Part shown: piece after piece, positions 46,293 through 56,336 of the stretch | Position numbering within the stretch: position 1 is the stretch's first letter | Layout of the letters: the number at the start of each line of letters is the position of its first letter | Source: Negativicutes bacterium | GTDB lineage: Bacteria > Bacillota_C > Negativicutes > Sporomusales_B > JARLHX01 | Assembly (NCBI GenBank): GCA_031292035.1 | Contig: JARLHX010000087.1 | Coordinates: forward strand, 1-64,000 | Direction of reading: 5' to 3' | Length of the DNA: 64,000 bases | Translations under genes and position numbers: made by a program | Notes under the pieces: generated by a model | Told to the model about the DNA's origin: nothing | The model's database searches: none | The model's input: only the letters and a program-made list of their open reading frames with translations

Positions 46293-48173
46293 GTGCTTGA
46301 TACCAAAAAATATGACGTTATTGTTGTGGGTGCAGGGCATGCCGGATGCGAAGCAGCGTTGGCGGCTGCGCGAATGGGCTGTCGGACCCTTGTTGCTACC
46401 CTCAATCTGGACAATGTGGCGATGATGCCGTGTAATCCTGCTGTGGGCGGACCGGCTAAAAGCCACCTTGTTCGTGAAATAGACGCCCTGGGTGGTGAAA
46501 TGGGGGTAAATACCGATAGAACCAGTATACAGATGAAGATGCTCAATACTGGAAAAGGTCCTGCAGTTCATGCTTTAAGAGCCCAGGCAGATAAAAAACA
46601 ATATCAGCTATTGATGAAAGAGACTTTGGAGAATCAGCCCGACCTTGAGGTCAAACAGTTATTGATTGAAAGGATTCTAGTTCTTGGCGACGAAGTACAG
46701 GGGGTCGAAGCCGAAGGGGGCGAGGTGTATCATGCTCCTTGTGTCGTTCTGGCTACAGGTACCTATCTTCGCGGCAAGATCATTATGGGTGATGTCTCGT
46801 TTTCGGGAGGTCCCAGTGGGCAGCGTTCGGCAGACAAGTTATCACAGTCATTGCGTGAGGTCGGAGTCGACCTGATGCGGTTCAAAACAGGGACTCCGGC
46901 CCGGGTTGACCGGCGGTCGGTCGATGTTTCTAAAATGGTGCTTCAGCCTGGTGATGAGATGGTGCACAATTTTTCGTTTTTGAGTGACATCGCGACAAGG
47001 GAACAAGTTCCTTGTTGGCTGACATACACCAATGAGCGTACCCATCAGGTCATCCGCGATAATCTTCACCGGGCGCCACTATACACCGGTATGATCGAAG
47101 GAACCGGGCCACGTTACTGTCCTTCGATCGAGGATGAAGTTGTACGGTTTGCCGAAAAGACGGCTCACCAATTGTTTATTGAACCGGAAGGTTTGCAGAC
47201 TAATGAGATGTATGTTCAGGGTATGTCTACCAGCCTCCCGGTCGAAGTTCAGCTTGCGTTTTTGCGCACCATCGCGGGGCTCGAGAAGGTCGAGATTATG
47301 CGACCCGGATATGCCATTGAGTATGATTGCCTTAATCCGACCCAACTGACGCCTTATTTGGAGAGTAAGCAATTACGCGGACTATTTTCCTCCGGCCAGG
47401 CTAACGGCACTTCCGGCTACGAGGAGGCTGCGGCCCAAGGTCTTATGGCTGGGATTAATGCGGCTCTTCGCATCCAGGGGTGTCAACCTTTTATTCTCAG
47501 TCGGGCTGATGCTTATATCGGTGTACTGATTGACGACCTTGTCACCAAGGGTACTAGCGAACCTTATCGTATTATGACCTCCAGGGCAGAATACCGGCTG
47601 ATTCTTCGTCAGGATAACGCTGACCTTCGCTTGACAGAGAGAGGACGCCAGATTGGATTGGTCGACGATCTGCGATATGCGCGATTTTGTTCCAAGCGTG
47701 AGGAGATTAATAAAGTTCAGAGTTTGCTGAGTGCCACCATGGTCAATCCGACGGTGGAGACACAGGCCAAGCTCCGATTAATGGGGTCGTCTGAATTGCG
47801 TAACGGCGTCAGTCTGGCAGAATTACTGCGGCGTACAGAACTTGATTATGATTTGCTGCGCCAACATTTTGATTTGCCGGAATTGCCTGTAGCAGTGAGG
47901 GAGCAGGTGGAGATCGGCATCAAATACGACGGTTATATCAAAAAACAGTTAGAACAAGTGGAGCGGGCGGCAAAATTAGAGGCTAGGTTGTTGCCGGCTG
48001 ATTTGGATTACAGTCAGGTTAGAGGATTGTCACGGGAGGCTTGTCAAAAGCTGAATAATATACGTCCGTTGTCTGTCGGGCAGGCCGGTCGTATATCTGG
48101 TGTTTCACCCGCTGATATTTCGATTTTGCTCGTTTATCTAGAGCAATCCCGCCGAAAGGGGGACAAGCTATGA
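46293..48173 (+). CDS. mnmG: tRNA uridine 5-carboxymethylaminomethyl modification enzyme MnmG
   Basis: A 626-residue FAD protein: [21 protein letters not shown] at the N-terminus, [30 protein letters not shown] and [17 protein letters not shown]. It partners MnmE. The start was set at GTG 46293, 9 nt after GGAG; the frame is open to TTG 46269. Confidence 0.96.
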   Translation: MLDTKKYDVIVVGAGHAGCEAALAAARMGCRTLVATLNLDNVAMMPCNPAVGGPAKSHLVREIDALGGEMGVNTDRTSIQMKMLNTGKGPAVHALRAQADKKQYQLLMKETLENQPDLEVKQLLIERILVLGDEVQGVEAEGGEVYHAPCVVLATGTYLRGKIIMGDVSFSGGPSGQRSADKLSQSLREVGVDLMRFKTGTPARVDRRSVDVSKMVLQPGDEMVHNFSFLSDIATREQVPCWLTYTNERTHQVIRDNLHRAPLYTGMIEGTGPRYCPSIEDEVVRFAEKTAHQLFIEPEGLQTNEMYVQGMSTSLPVEVQLAFLRTIAGLEKVEIMRPGYAIEYDCLNPTQLTPYLESKQLRGLFSSGQANGTSGYEEAAAQGLMAGINAALRIQGCQPFILSRADAYIGVLIDDLVTKGTSEPYRIMTSRAEYRLILRQDNADLRLTERGRQIGLVDDLRYARFCSKREEINKVQSLLSATMVNPTVETQAKLRLMGSSELRNGVSLAELLRRTELDYDLLRQHFDLPELPVAVREQVEIGIKYDGYIKKQLEQVERAAKLEARLLPADLDYSQVRGLSREACQKLNNIRPLSVGQAGRISGVSPADISILLVYLEQSRRKGDKL

Positions 48174-48886
48174 GTTTTTCTGAGATTTTAGCGGCTGCTG
48201 CCCACGAATATGGGATAGCACTTGGCGAGGCGGAACTCAACGCTTTTTCCACTTATAATGATTTATTGCTTACTTGGAACGAAAAAATCAATCTAACCAC
48301 AATTGTGGAGCCGGGCGAAGTTGCGGTAAAACACATCATTGATTCTTTGTCTTGTTATGATGCCGAATTATTTCCGATTGGCTGCCGTGTTGTTGATGTC
48401 GGCACAGGGGCCGGTTTCCCTGGGTTACCGTTAAAGATTATCCGGCCAGATATTGAACTGACGCTACTGGACTCTTTAAATAAGCGCCTGCTTTTTCTTC
48501 AGGAGGTTGTTGATGCGCTGCAATTGCAGGGGGTATCGTTTCTACATGCCAGGGCGGAGGACGCCGGACGCAGTAAAGACCAGCGTGATGGCTATCATGT
48601 TGCTCTTTCTCGGGCAGTCGCCCGCTTGAATGTATTATGCGAGCTCTGTCTGCCTTTAGTGCGGTCTGGCGGCTGTTTTATTGCGCTAAAAGGAGCCCAA
48701 TTCAAAGACGAAATGGAAGAAGCCCATAGGGCACTCAAAGTTATTGGTGGCCAAATTGCATCGGTGCGTACAGTCAAGTTGCCGGGAATTGTGGATCAGC
48801 GGGCTGTTATATATATTCGCAAGACTACTTCAACACCGGCTGCATATCCCAGGCGTGCGGGGCTGCCGGAAAAAAAGCCGCTATAG
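48170..48886 (+). CDS. rsmG: 16S rRNA (guanine-527-N7) methyltransferase RsmG
   Basis: A 238-residue SAM-dependent methyltransferase: [17 protein letters not shown] (SAM motif I), [15 protein letters not shown] and [20 protein letters not shown]. It methylates G527 of 16S rRNA. Its ATG overlaps the mnmG stop (ATGA). Confidence 0.95.
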   Translation: MSFSEILAAAAHEYGIALGEAELNAFSTYNDLLLTWNEKINLTTIVEPGEVAVKHIIDSLSCYDAELFPIGCRVVDVGTGAGFPGLPLKIIRPDIELTLLDSLNKRLLFLQEVVDALQLQGVSFLHARAEDAGRSKDQRDGYHVALSRAVARLNVLCELCLPLVRSGGCFIALKGAQFKDEMEEAHRALKVIGGQIASVRTVKLPGIVDQRAVIYIRKTTSTPAAYPRRAGLPEKKPL

Positions 48887-48964
48887 GCTAAAGGAAACAG
48901 ACATTTCACGCCGAACGATTACCATATAATGTATATTTATCATTTATATAAAGGCGGTGGGCAA

Positions 48965-49843
48965 ATGAAGAAGCTGGCCCGATTTTTTGGCATGGACACC
49001 GATACCGTTCAACAGCCTCCAGTTTTGGTTGAGCAGCATCAGCCGACAGAGGATGCCGAAATTCTTTCGGCAAAAATCGACTCAATTATTCCTAATCCGT
49101 TTCAACCGCGTAAGATCTTTAATGATGAAAGCCTTCAAGAGTTGGCGGCGTCGGTTAGCGAACATGGAGTAATTCAGCCGCTTTTGGTCCGCCGTACCGC
49201 CGAAGGGTATGAAGTTATTGCTGGCGAAAGACGGCTGCGGGCTGCTAAATTGGCACAATTGCCCAACGTTCCGGTCATAGTTCGACAGATTGACGACCGG
49301 GAAATGGCCGAGCTGGCGATGATCGAAAATCTCCAGCGGGAAGATCTGCATTATTTGGAGGAGGCAGAGGGATTCCAACAGCTTTTGTTCAATTTTGGCC
49401 TTACCCAGGAGGAATTGGCTCGGCGTGTTGGTAAGAATCAGTCTACCATTGCTAATAAACTTCGTCTTTTACGGTTAGCGCCTGAGGTGCAGCAACTCCT
49501 TGTTGCTGATCATCTTACAGAAAGGCATGCCCGCGCTTTGCTTAAACTTGAGGATCCGGTTAAGCAGCATGAGGCCCTTACCGTTGTCCGGCAGAATAAC
49601 CTCAATGTCCGCGAAACAGAAGCGTTGATTGATGGGTTTCTCGAAGATATTTCCCGGGAAATGGCTAAAAAGGCGCCGAGGCAAAGTGTGGTCAAGATTA
49701 TTCGTGATGTCCGTATTTTTATCAATTCAATTAATAGTGTCGTGACAGAAATGAAGAAGTCGGGTTTAAAAGTGAAAGTCACTCAGGATCAGGACGATGA
49801 GTTTGTTACCATTAATCTACGGATCCCTAAACGGAGAAAATAA
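48965..49843 (+). CDS. noc: Nucleoid occlusion protein Noc (ParB-like)
   Basis: A 292-residue ParB-family CTPase. The N-terminal MKKLARFFGM is a membrane-targeting amphipathic helix, as in Noc. The CTP-binding motif GERRLRAAKL, ENLQREDL and the HTH TQEELARRVGKNQSTIANKL follow. It sits after rsmG as in Bacillus, while parB is separate. Noc blocks division over the chromosome. The coding region contains a perfect Noc-binding site (49649-49662). ATG 48965 follows AAAGGCGGTGG. Confidence 0.93.
   Translation: MKKLARFFGMDTDTVQQPPVLVEQHQPTEDAEILSAKIDSIIPNPFQPRKIFNDESLQELAASVSEHGVIQPLLVRRTAEGYEVIAGERRLRAAKLAQLPNVPVIVRQIDDREMAELAMIENLQREDLHYLEEAEGFQQLLFNFGLTQEELARRVGKNQSTIANKLRLLRLAPEVQQLLVADHLTERHARALLKLEDPVKQHEALTVVRQNNLNVRETEALIDGFLEDISREMAKKAPRQSVVKIIRDVRIFINSINSVVTEMKKSGLKVKVTQDQDDEFVTINLRIPKRRK
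49649..49662. promoter_or_regulatory. Noc-binding site inside noc
   Basis: ATTTCCCGGGAAAT is a perfect 14-nt palindrome identical to the Bacillus Noc-binding consensus. It lies in the noc coding region at about codon 229. Confidence 0.85.
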
Positions 49844-49879
49844 AAAGAGCCAGCTTGGTTACAAGCTGGCTCTTTTTTC
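49843..49879. terminator. Bidirectional terminator between noc and the methionine synthase gene
   Basis: AAAGAGCCAGCTTG pairs with CAAGCTGGCTCTTT around GTTA. A T6 run follows on the plus strand and the A-run serves the minus-strand gene. Confidence 0.88.
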
Positions 49880-49889
49880 TTTTCTAATG

Positions 49890-52256
49890 CTATAAAGAGA
49901 GCATCTTTTTTGAAATGTTCACTGCGTCTACGCCATTTGCTGCGTAGGCGTCAGCGCCAGCACTAGCAGCGTATTCAGCAGTAAGAACCGCGCCCCCGAC
50001 AAGGATCTTCGCCGTAGATCCAGCTGCTTTTAGAGCCTTAACGGTGGCGTCTACCTGCGGCAAGGTTGTAGTCATTAAAGCGCAAAGTCCGACAATATCG
50101 GCCTTTTCAGTCAGCGCCGCTTCGACGATTGATTCAGGCGATATGTCCTTGCCGAGATCGACGACACGGAAGCCATTGTTTTCGAGCAGAGCTGCTACGA
50201 TGTTTTTTCCTAGGTCGTGAATGTCGCCCTTGACGGTTGCCAGGACAACGGTTCCGTTGCTAACGGCTTGGTGGGAGGGGAGAACGGTTTTTATTGTATG
50301 AAAGGCGTCCCTCATAGCCTCTGCTGCTAATAATACTTGCGGCAAGTAGCATCGGCCTTGTCCAAAGGCCTCACCAACTTCGTTCATCGCTGCAGTGAGC
50401 GCTTGTTCAGTCAAGACTTGTGGGTCATGGCCTTCGGCCAGGGCCTCGCGGACAAGCTCGGGAACGGCGTCTTTTTCGCCGGTTATAACCGCTTGTTTCA
50501 CCGCTGACAGCGCGTCTGTCGGGACAGTTGCGGTGATGACTGCCTGGCTGGCAGGATTGGCGGCAAAATGAGTGCTGTAGTATTTTCCGCTTGTGTCGTG
50601 CCCGAGTAACGGCGCTGATGCAAGCAGCATATCGCGCATTGCCGGATCGTATGGGTTGAGGATGGGGGCATCTAACCCTGCAGCCAGAGACATGGCGCAA
50701 AAGGCGGCGTTAATCAGGTCGCGGCGGGGGAGTCCATAGGAGATGTTGCTGAGACCCATGACTGCCGGGAACCCGAAATGCTGGCGGTAGAGGCGAAGTG
50801 TTTCTAATGTTTCTCTTGCAGCTGAGGCGTCGGCCGCAACGGTCATGACCAGTGCGTCTAATAATAGATCCTGCGGCTTAAGTCCTATTTCCATCGCGGC
50901 GTCAACAATACGCCGTGCCACGGCGAGGCGCTCAACAGCGGTGACAGGCACGCCCCTTGGGGCGATTGGTAGACAGAGTACTGCGGCACCGTATTTTTTA
51001 GCCAAGGGAAGGAAGGTTTCCATTCGTTCGGGTTCGGCGGAGACGGAATTGATTAACGCCCGCCCGGGAAAAGCCTGTAAGCCGGCTTCGAGCGCTGCAG
51101 GATCGGTGGTGTCGATAGCCAAAGGGACGTCGATAAGAAGGGAAAGTTCTTCTATCACTCGTCGCATGGTTGCTTGCTGGTCAATTCCCGGAACCCCCAT
51201 ATTGACATCTAATATATGCGCACCGGCTCGCACCTGGGCCAGAGCTTCTTTTTTTACGCTGCCGAAGCTGCCGGCGAGGATGTCAGCTGCCAAAGCTTTG
51301 CGCCCAGTGGGATTGATTCGTTCACCGATAATCGCGGTAGGGAGACCTGGGCCGAGATAGATGGTCTTGCTGCGACTGGTTAACGCGGTCTTAATTGTTT
51401 TTCCAATAGTTGCTGAAGAAAGAGATGTCATTGCTTGGCGAAGGGCGTATATGTGTTCCGGGGTTGTCCCGCAACAACCGCCCAGGTAAGTGGCTCCGGC
51501 GGCCACCAGTTTAGGAACCCATGTCGCCATTTCTGCTGGGCCCATTGGGAAAAGAGTCTGGCCTTGCACGAGCTCCGGCATGCCTGCGTTGGGTTGTACG
51601 CTGATAGGCACCGAGCAGCTGAGTGCCAGTTCGGTTACAACTGGAAGCAGCTGGGCCGGTCCCAGTGAACAATTTGCGCCGATTACATCGGCACCCATGG
51701 CTGCCAGGATTACGGCTGCGGTGCGGGGATCAGTGCCGGTCAGGGTCCGGCCGTCGGCTCCAAAAGACAGTTGGCAGACAACCGGCTTAGCGGTGGCTGC
51801 TTTGGCGGCTAGTAGGGCGGCTCGCATTTCCTGGATATCGATAATGGTTTCGATGATGATCATATCGACGCCGGCTTGGTCGAGGGCGCTGATTTGCTCA
51901 GAAAACACGTCATAGGCTGCGGCAAAGGTCAGTTCGCCAAGGGGGGCGATAAACTTACCTGTAGGGCCGATCGAGCCTGCGACCTTCGTTCGGGGACCGC
52001 AGGCCGCGCGGGCGGCTTTGACTGCGGCGATATTCAGCGCCATCACCTGTGACTGGAGGTGATAATGTTCCAGTTTGATGCGATTGGCGCCAAACGTGTT
52101 GGATTCAATAATGTCGGCGCCGCTTTCGACATATTGGCGGTGGACACTGGTAATGCGTTCTGGGTGTTCAATATTCCATAACTCCGGGCAATAGCCGGCA
52201 GGCAGGCCAGCTTGTTGGAGCATGGTGCCCATCGCGCCTTCAAATAAATACAGCAT
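49890..52256 (-). CDS. metH: Cobalamin-dependent methionine synthase, catalytic modules (no activation domain)
   Basis: A 788-residue MetH-like protein: an N-terminal homocysteine methyltransferase barrel (EGAMGTMLQQ; zinc ligands in GANCSLGP and GGCCGTTPEHI), a pterin-binding barrel (IGERINPTG, DVNMGVPGID, INSVSAEPERM), a B12 cap and a B12 domain with the lower-ligand motif DIHDLGKN. The E. coli enzyme has a further C-terminal AdoMet reactivation domain of about 330 residues; here that role is carried by the next gene upstream. ATG 52256 (GGAG at 8 nt) was preferred to 52298, which overlaps that gene. Confidence 0.92.
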   Translation of the reverse strand: MLYLFEGAMGTMLQQAGLPAGYCPELWNIEHPERITSVHRQYVESGADIIESNTFGANRIKLEHYHLQSQVMALNIAAVKAARAACGPRTKVAGSIGPTGKFIAPLGELTFAAAYDVFSEQISALDQAGVDMIIIETIIDIQEMRAALLAAKAATAKPVVCQLSFGADGRTLTGTDPRTAAVILAAMGADVIGANCSLGPAQLLPVVTELALSCSVPISVQPNAGMPELVQGQTLFPMGPAEMATWVPKLVAAGATYLGGCCGTTPEHIYALRQAMTSLSSATIGKTIKTALTSRSKTIYLGPGLPTAIIGERINPTGRKALAADILAGSFGSVKKEALAQVRAGAHILDVNMGVPGIDQQATMRRVIEELSLLIDVPLAIDTTDPAALEAGLQAFPGRALINSVSAEPERMETFLPLAKKYGAAVLCLPIAPRGVPVTAVERLAVARRIVDAAMEIGLKPQDLLLDALVMTVAADASAARETLETLRLYRQHFGFPAVMGLSNISYGLPRRDLINAAFCAMSLAAGLDAPILNPYDPAMRDMLLASAPLLGHDTSGKYYSTHFAANPASQAVITATVPTDALSAVKQAVITGEKDAVPELVREALAEGHDPQVLTEQALTAAMNEVGEAFGQGRCYLPQVLLAAEAMRDAFHTIKTVLPSHQAVSNGTVVLATVKGDIHDLGKNIVAALLENNGFRVVDLGKDISPESIVEAALTEKADIVGLCALMTTTLPQVDATVKALKAAGSTAKILVGGAVLTAEYAASAGADAYAANGVDAVNISKKMLSL

Positions 52257-52939
52257 CAGGGAGACTCCTTTCGCGAGAGACAGTTTATTTGTGAACAATT
52301 TTTGCAGCCATCTGGGAGGCAGCCAGTATTTATTGACTGAGTATTAGCCGCTTGCAGGCCGATGACTGCGGTCATTGATTTGCGCGGCAGGAGCATACAA
52401 CTGGGAGTGACACTGATGTCGATGGTATGGCCGTCAGAGAGACTTAGTACTTGAGGTTGGGCGGTAATGTCCCAGGAGCCGTAGCCGGGACTATAGCGAA
52501 ATAGGGAATGTAAGCCTTGACGGGCGGCCTGAGCGGATATAAGACCGTTAACGGCATCGGCAGCAGCCTCTACTGCTGCCGTTCCGGCGGCATCAAGCAG
52601 CAATCCGGCTGTATAGTCGCCTGCCTTGAAGTGGCTTGCCACCGCGTCTTCCAGCTCTAATCCGATGCTGACAGCGATTACTGCGATCTCTGCGGCCCCG
52701 GCTAAGTGTTTAAGAATAGTATCACCGACCAGGCGGAGTGGTGTAGGCGCGAGGATTGAGCCTGTCGATGCTTCATAGCGATACTGTTGCCAGCACCCCC
52801 TGGGTTTAACCAGAAGTAGAGCCTCTGCACAGGCCTGCTCCAACATTTCCTCTGGAAATGTTGCGTTTTCGCGTAGACCTGCATAGCGGCGGGTTTCTTC
52901 TTTGTTTATTTGAGTTAATGGGGGATAATAGCTCGGCAT
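52256..52939 (-). CDS. Methionine synthase activation-domain protein (stand-alone)
   Basis: A 227-residue protein related to the MetH reactivation domain: VAVIAVSIGLELEDAVASHF-like helices, AEAAADAVNGLISAQA and RYSPGYGSWDITAQPQVL, the AdoMet-contact block, then PSCMLLPRKSMTAVIGL. It ends in CLPDGCKNCSQINC, four cysteines that could bind a metal or Fe-S cluster and are absent from the fused domain. It would re-methylate oxidised cob(II)alamin on the MetH partner. Its stop overlaps the metH ATG by one nt (TGATG). Confidence 0.88.
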   Translation of the reverse strand: MPSYYPPLTQINKEETRRYAGLRENATFPEEMLEQACAEALLLVKPRGCWQQYRYEASTGSILAPTPLRLVGDTILKHLAGAAEIAVIAVSIGLELEDAVASHFKAGDYTAGLLLDAAGTAAVEAAADAVNGLISAQAARQGLHSLFRYSPGYGSWDITAQPQVLSLSDGHTIDISVTPSCMLLPRKSMTAVIGLQAANTQSINTGCLPDGCKNCSQINCLSRKESP

Positions 52940-53022
52940 AGAGCCTCCTTGACGATTCTGCTGCAGGATCTAAAATCTCAATGTTAATAGTCTGTTTTCT
53001 CCCAGGGGCGATGATTATTGTT

Positions 53023-53051
53023 ATGATATCTTACCTGTATTTATCTGTCAA
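53023..53051 (-). promoter_or_regulatory. Sigma-70 promoter of the split metH operon
   Basis: Minus strand: TTGACA (53051-53046), 17-nt spacer, TATCAT (53028-53023), about 85 nt upstream of the activation-protein ATG. The leader is too short for a cobalamin or SAM riboswitch. Confidence 0.7.
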
Positions 53052-53186
53052 GAAAACCATGGCGTTATGTAAACTGAATGTGGTTCTGATTACCAACTAG
53101 TTTTTGCCGTCGTGTCTTTTTGGCAGGAAATTATCTTTTATTGTTGAAATTGTTATATCTGACTTTGTATATGAGGTGAATGTATA

Positions 53187-53948
53187 GTGGTAAAAGTAAT
53201 TGCCATTGCCAACCAGAAGGGAGGCGTCGGCAAGACCACCACGGCGGTCAATTTGAGTGCATGTATTGCTGAATTAGGCAAGAAGGTGCTGTTGGTCGAC
53301 CTTGATCCCCAGGGGAATTCCACCAGCGGCTTGGGGTTTAATAAATCTTTAATAAAACGTTGCGCTTATGATGCTCTTGTCAACGATCAACCAGTGGAGT
53401 CAATGGTGTTGCCTACGCAAGTTGCGAATCTGACGTTGCTGCCGGCGACCATTCAACTGGCCGGAGCTGAGATTGAACTCGTTGCTGCTCTGTCGCGCGA
53501 GAATAGGCTCAAGCGAGTGCTGGATAAGATAAAATATGAGTATGATTTTGTCTTGATCGATTGTCCGCCTTCGTTAGGGTTGTTAACCATTAATGCTCTG
53601 ACAGCTGCGAGCTCTGTGTTGATACCAATTCAATGCGAGTTTTATGCCCTTGAAGGGCTAACACAGCTCATGAACACGATTGCGTTGGTGCAGCGTAACC
53701 TGAATCCTTCGCTTACTTTAGAAGGTGTAGTCCTGACGATGTTTGATGCGCGCACCAATCTGTCGATTCAGGTAGTGGATGAAGTGAAGAACCATCTTCG
53801 GCATAAAGTCTATCAAACAATTATTCCTCGTAATGTCCGGTTAAGTGAAGCTCCTAGTCATGGGTTGCCGGTAATTATGTATGATCCGAAATCCAAGGGG
53901 GCCGAGGTTTACTTTGATCTTGCGAGAGAGGTGATTGGTGATGAATAA
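53187..53948 (+). CDS. parA: Chromosome partitioning ATPase ParA/Soj
   Basis: A 253-residue ParA ATPase: deviant Walker [14 protein letters not shown] near residue 11, the [15 protein letters not shown]' box and [15 protein letters not shown]. It drives origin segregation and affects DnaA in Bacillus. It begins with GTG 53187. Its stop overlaps the parB ATG by 8 nt. Confidence 0.96.
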   Translation: MVKVIAIANQKGGVGKTTTAVNLSACIAELGKKVLLVDLDPQGNSTSGLGFNKSLIKRCAYDALVNDQPVESMVLPTQVANLTLLPATIQLAGAEIELVAALSRENRLKRVLDKIKYEYDFVLIDCPPSLGLLTINALTAASSVLIPIQCEFYALEGLTQLMNTIALVQRNLNPSLTLEGVVLTMFDARTNLSIQVVDEVKNHLRHKVYQTIIPRNVRLSEAPSHGLPVIMYDPKSKGAEVYFDLAREVIGDE

Positions 53949-54831
53949 ACGTGGCTTGGGTAAAGGACTCGGGGCTTTGATCACTTCAGCGGGTCCGGCT
54001 GACAACGATGGTCCGGGAGAAGTTTTAGTCACAGAGATTGTTCCTAATCAGTTTCAGCCCAGGCGGGTCTTCGATCAACAAGCTCTCAATGAGTTGGCGC
54101 AGTCTATTCGACAGTATGGTATATTGCAGCCGGTTATCGTCCGTAAAGCGATGACCGGTTATGAACTGGTCGCGGGGGAACGGCGCTGGCGGGCGGCTGT
54201 CCTTGCGGGCCTAAGTGTTGTTCCGGCGATTATTCGGGAATATACCGATGGCGAGATGACTGAAATCGCACTGATTGAGAATATTCAGCGCGAAAACCTC
54301 AATCCTATTGAGGAAGCGATGGCCTATCAACGACTGATGACAGAGTTTGGGCTGACACAAGAGGAGGTTGCTCAAAAAGTCGGTCGCAGCAGATCGCTTG
54401 TGGCGAATATGGTGCGATTGCTTAATTTATCCGATGAAGTCCAGGAATATGTTTCACGTGGAACACTAACGATCGGTCATGCGCGACCACTGCTAGCACT
54501 TGAATCGACTGAACTGCAAGATGAGGCTGCCAAAACTATTATTGAGGGGGGCCTCACGGCAAGGGACGCAGAGGAACTTGTACGGAGTATGCTTACATCA
54601 CCTCGACGCCCTGTGGTCAAGAAGACAGAGAAGCGGGAAATGTTTTTGGCAGATGTCGAAGAAAGATTGAAGATGATCTTAGGCACTCAGGTTAGAATTA
54701 AACCAGGAAAATTGAAAAGTAAAATAGAAATCGATTTTTACTCTGAGGATGATTTGGAGAGAATCATTGAAGTGCTTTCAGAGCAGACTCAGGTTGCTGC
54801 CACGCGGTCTCGTGGACAGTTGATGGTATAA
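53941..54831 (+). CDS. parB: Chromosome partitioning protein ParB/Spo0J
   Basis: A 296-residue ParB: N-terminal ParA-stimulating [12 protein letters not shown], the CTP-binding [26 protein letters not shown], the [27 protein letters not shown] and a C-terminal dimerisation domain. It loads at parS and spreads. There are two parS sites: one inside the gene, one just after it. ATG 53941 was chosen over TTG 53935. Confidence 0.96.
   Translation: MNKRGLGKGLGALITSAGPADNDGPGEVLVTEIVPNQFQPRRVFDQQALNELAQSIRQYGILQPVIVRKAMTGYELVAGERRWRAAVLAGLSVVPAIIREYTDGEMTEIALIENIQRENLNPIEEAMAYQRLMTEFGLTQEEVAQKVGRSRSLVANMVRLLNLSDEVQEYVSRGTLTIGHARPLLALESTELQDEAAKTIIEGGLTARDAEELVRSMLTSPRRPVVKKTEKREMFLADVEERLKMILGTQVRIKPGKLKSKIEIDFYSEDDLERIIEVLSEQTQVAATRSRGQLMV
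54450..54465. promoter_or_regulatory. parS site within parB
   Basis: TGTTTCACGTGGAACA differs from the palindromic consensus TGTTTCACGTGAAACA at one position. It lies inside the parB coding region, as parS does in Bacillus spo0J. Confidence 0.88.
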
Positions 54832-54833
54832 GA

Positions 54834-54849
54834 TGTTTCATGTGAAACA
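54834..54849. promoter_or_regulatory. parS site between parB and aspA
   Basis: TGTTTCATGTGAAACA differs from consensus at one position. It begins 2 nt after the parB stop codon. Confidence 0.85.
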
Positions 54850-54873
54850 TTTGTTGAGGTAGGTGGCGCGAGT

Positions 54874-56271
54874 ATGCGGCAAGACAAAGATTTGTTGGGC
54901 GTCCGCGACATCCCGGACGAAGCCTACTATGGAGTGCATACACTGCGGGCACAGGAGAACTTTCCGCTGTCCGGATACCGTGTGCATGCGCGTTTGATTG
55001 CTGCAATTGCTCTTGTAAAAAAAGCGGCGGCGATGGTCAATGGAGACCTGGGGTACTTGTCGGTCGAAATGGCGCAGGCAATAGCGCAGGCGGCTGATGA
55101 AGTTGCCGCCGGGAAGTGGCAGGAGCAGTTTGTTGTGGATGCGCTGCAAGGCGGCGCAGGGACCTCCACTAATATGAATGTCAATGAAGTGTTAGCAGCA
55201 CGCGCCAATGAACTGTTAACAGGAGAGAAACAAGGGCCAGTGCATCCGCTGGATCATGTGAATCTCCACCAGTCTACTAATGATGTTTATCCCACGGCCC
55301 TGCGGATTGCGGCAGTTTGGCTGCTGGGACCACTAAGCGAAGCTTGCGCTATGCTGCAAGCAACCTTGCAACAAAAAGAAGCAGAGTTTGCCGGCGTGCT
55401 AAAAGTAGGCCGCACCGAGATGCAAGATGCCCTGCCCATCACCTTGGGGCAGGAGTTTAGTGCCTATGCACAGGCAATCGCCCGTGATCGATGGCGGATA
55501 TATAAGGTGGAAGAACGACTCAGACAGACTAATTTGGGCGGAACCGCGGTTGGTACCGGTTTAAATGCCCCTAAGAAATATATCTTCGCAGTAAACGAGC
55601 GGTTGCGGCAGTATGCCAATATGGGCCTGGCTCGTGCCGAGAATATGATTGATGTAACCCAGAACACCGATGTGTTTGTCGAAGTATCGGGACTGTTAAA
55701 GGCTTTAGCGGTAAATCTGGGGAAGATAGCCCATGATTTAAGACTGCTGTCTTCCGGCCCTATGGCCGGACTGGGAGAAATAGAACTGCCAGAGCGACAG
55801 GCTGGGTCATCAATTATGCCTGGCAAGGTTAATCCGGTTATACCCGAGGCCGTCAACCAAGTTGCTTTTCATGTCATGGCATCGGATTTGGCGATTGCAA
55901 TGGCCGCCCAATCCGGGCAGTTGGAACTAAATGCATTTATGCCGCTGATAGCCCATCATTTGCTTGGCAGTTTAGAACTTCTGACTAATAGTGTCGTGGT
56001 TTTTGATGAGTTTTGTATTAAAGGGATAATCGCCCGGCAGGCCCGCTGCCGGGAACTGGTAGACAATAGTCTTGTCACGGTTACAGCCCTAGTACCGCAT
56101 GTCGGCTATGATCAGGCAACGAAGGTAGCGCGACTCGCTCACGCCCAGGGAAAGACGGTGCGTGAGGCGGTTTTGGAGCTGGGACTGCTGACAGAGGGGC
56201 AAATGGCGGCCATTTTAGACCCGCAAGGGCTGACAAGGCCAGGGATAGCCGGGGAGAAACTGCTGAAGTAG
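54874..56271 (+). CDS. aspA: Aspartate ammonia-lyase (fumarase/aspartase superfamily)
   Basis: A 465-residue aspartase-type enzyme converting aspartate to fumarate and ammonium. Motifs are GGAGTSTNMNVNEVLA, HPLDHVNLHQSTNDVYPTA, GRTEMQDALP and the signature GSSIMPGKVNPVIPE with the catalytic serine. Fumarase C shares these motifs; the TxxGAGT-like and KVNP contexts alone do not exclude it, but linkage with hydF favours aspartase, which recurs in hydrogenase-maturation clusters. GAGGTAGGTGG precedes ATG 54874. It is 65 nt upstream of hydF. Confidence 0.85.
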   Translation: MRQDKDLLGVRDIPDEAYYGVHTLRAQENFPLSGYRVHARLIAAIALVKKAAAMVNGDLGYLSVEMAQAIAQAADEVAAGKWQEQFVVDALQGGAGTSTNMNVNEVLAARANELLTGEKQGPVHPLDHVNLHQSTNDVYPTALRIAAVWLLGPLSEACAMLQATLQQKEAEFAGVLKVGRTEMQDALPITLGQEFSAYAQAIARDRWRIYKVEERLRQTNLGGTAVGTGLNAPKKYIFAVNERLRQYANMGLARAENMIDVTQNTDVFVEVSGLLKALAVNLGKIAHDLRLLSSGPMAGLGEIELPERQAGSSIMPGKVNPVIPEAVNQVAFHVMASDLAIAMAAQSGQLELNAFMPLIAHHLLGSLELLTNSVVVFDEFCIKGIIARQARCRELVDNSLVTVTALVPHVGYDQATKVARLAHAQGKTVREAVLELGLLTEGQMAAILDPQGLTRPGIAGEKLLK

Positions 56272-56336
56272 TTGCTGAATCATGGAATAATATGGGGAGA
56301 AAACGGAATACTATCCGTGAACAAGGGGAGAGGAAA

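Noticed and set aside
52940..53045. Cobalamin or SAM riboswitch upstream of the split metH operon
   Set aside because: The leader from the promoter to the ATG is only about 80 nt and shows none of the conserved riboswitch segments.
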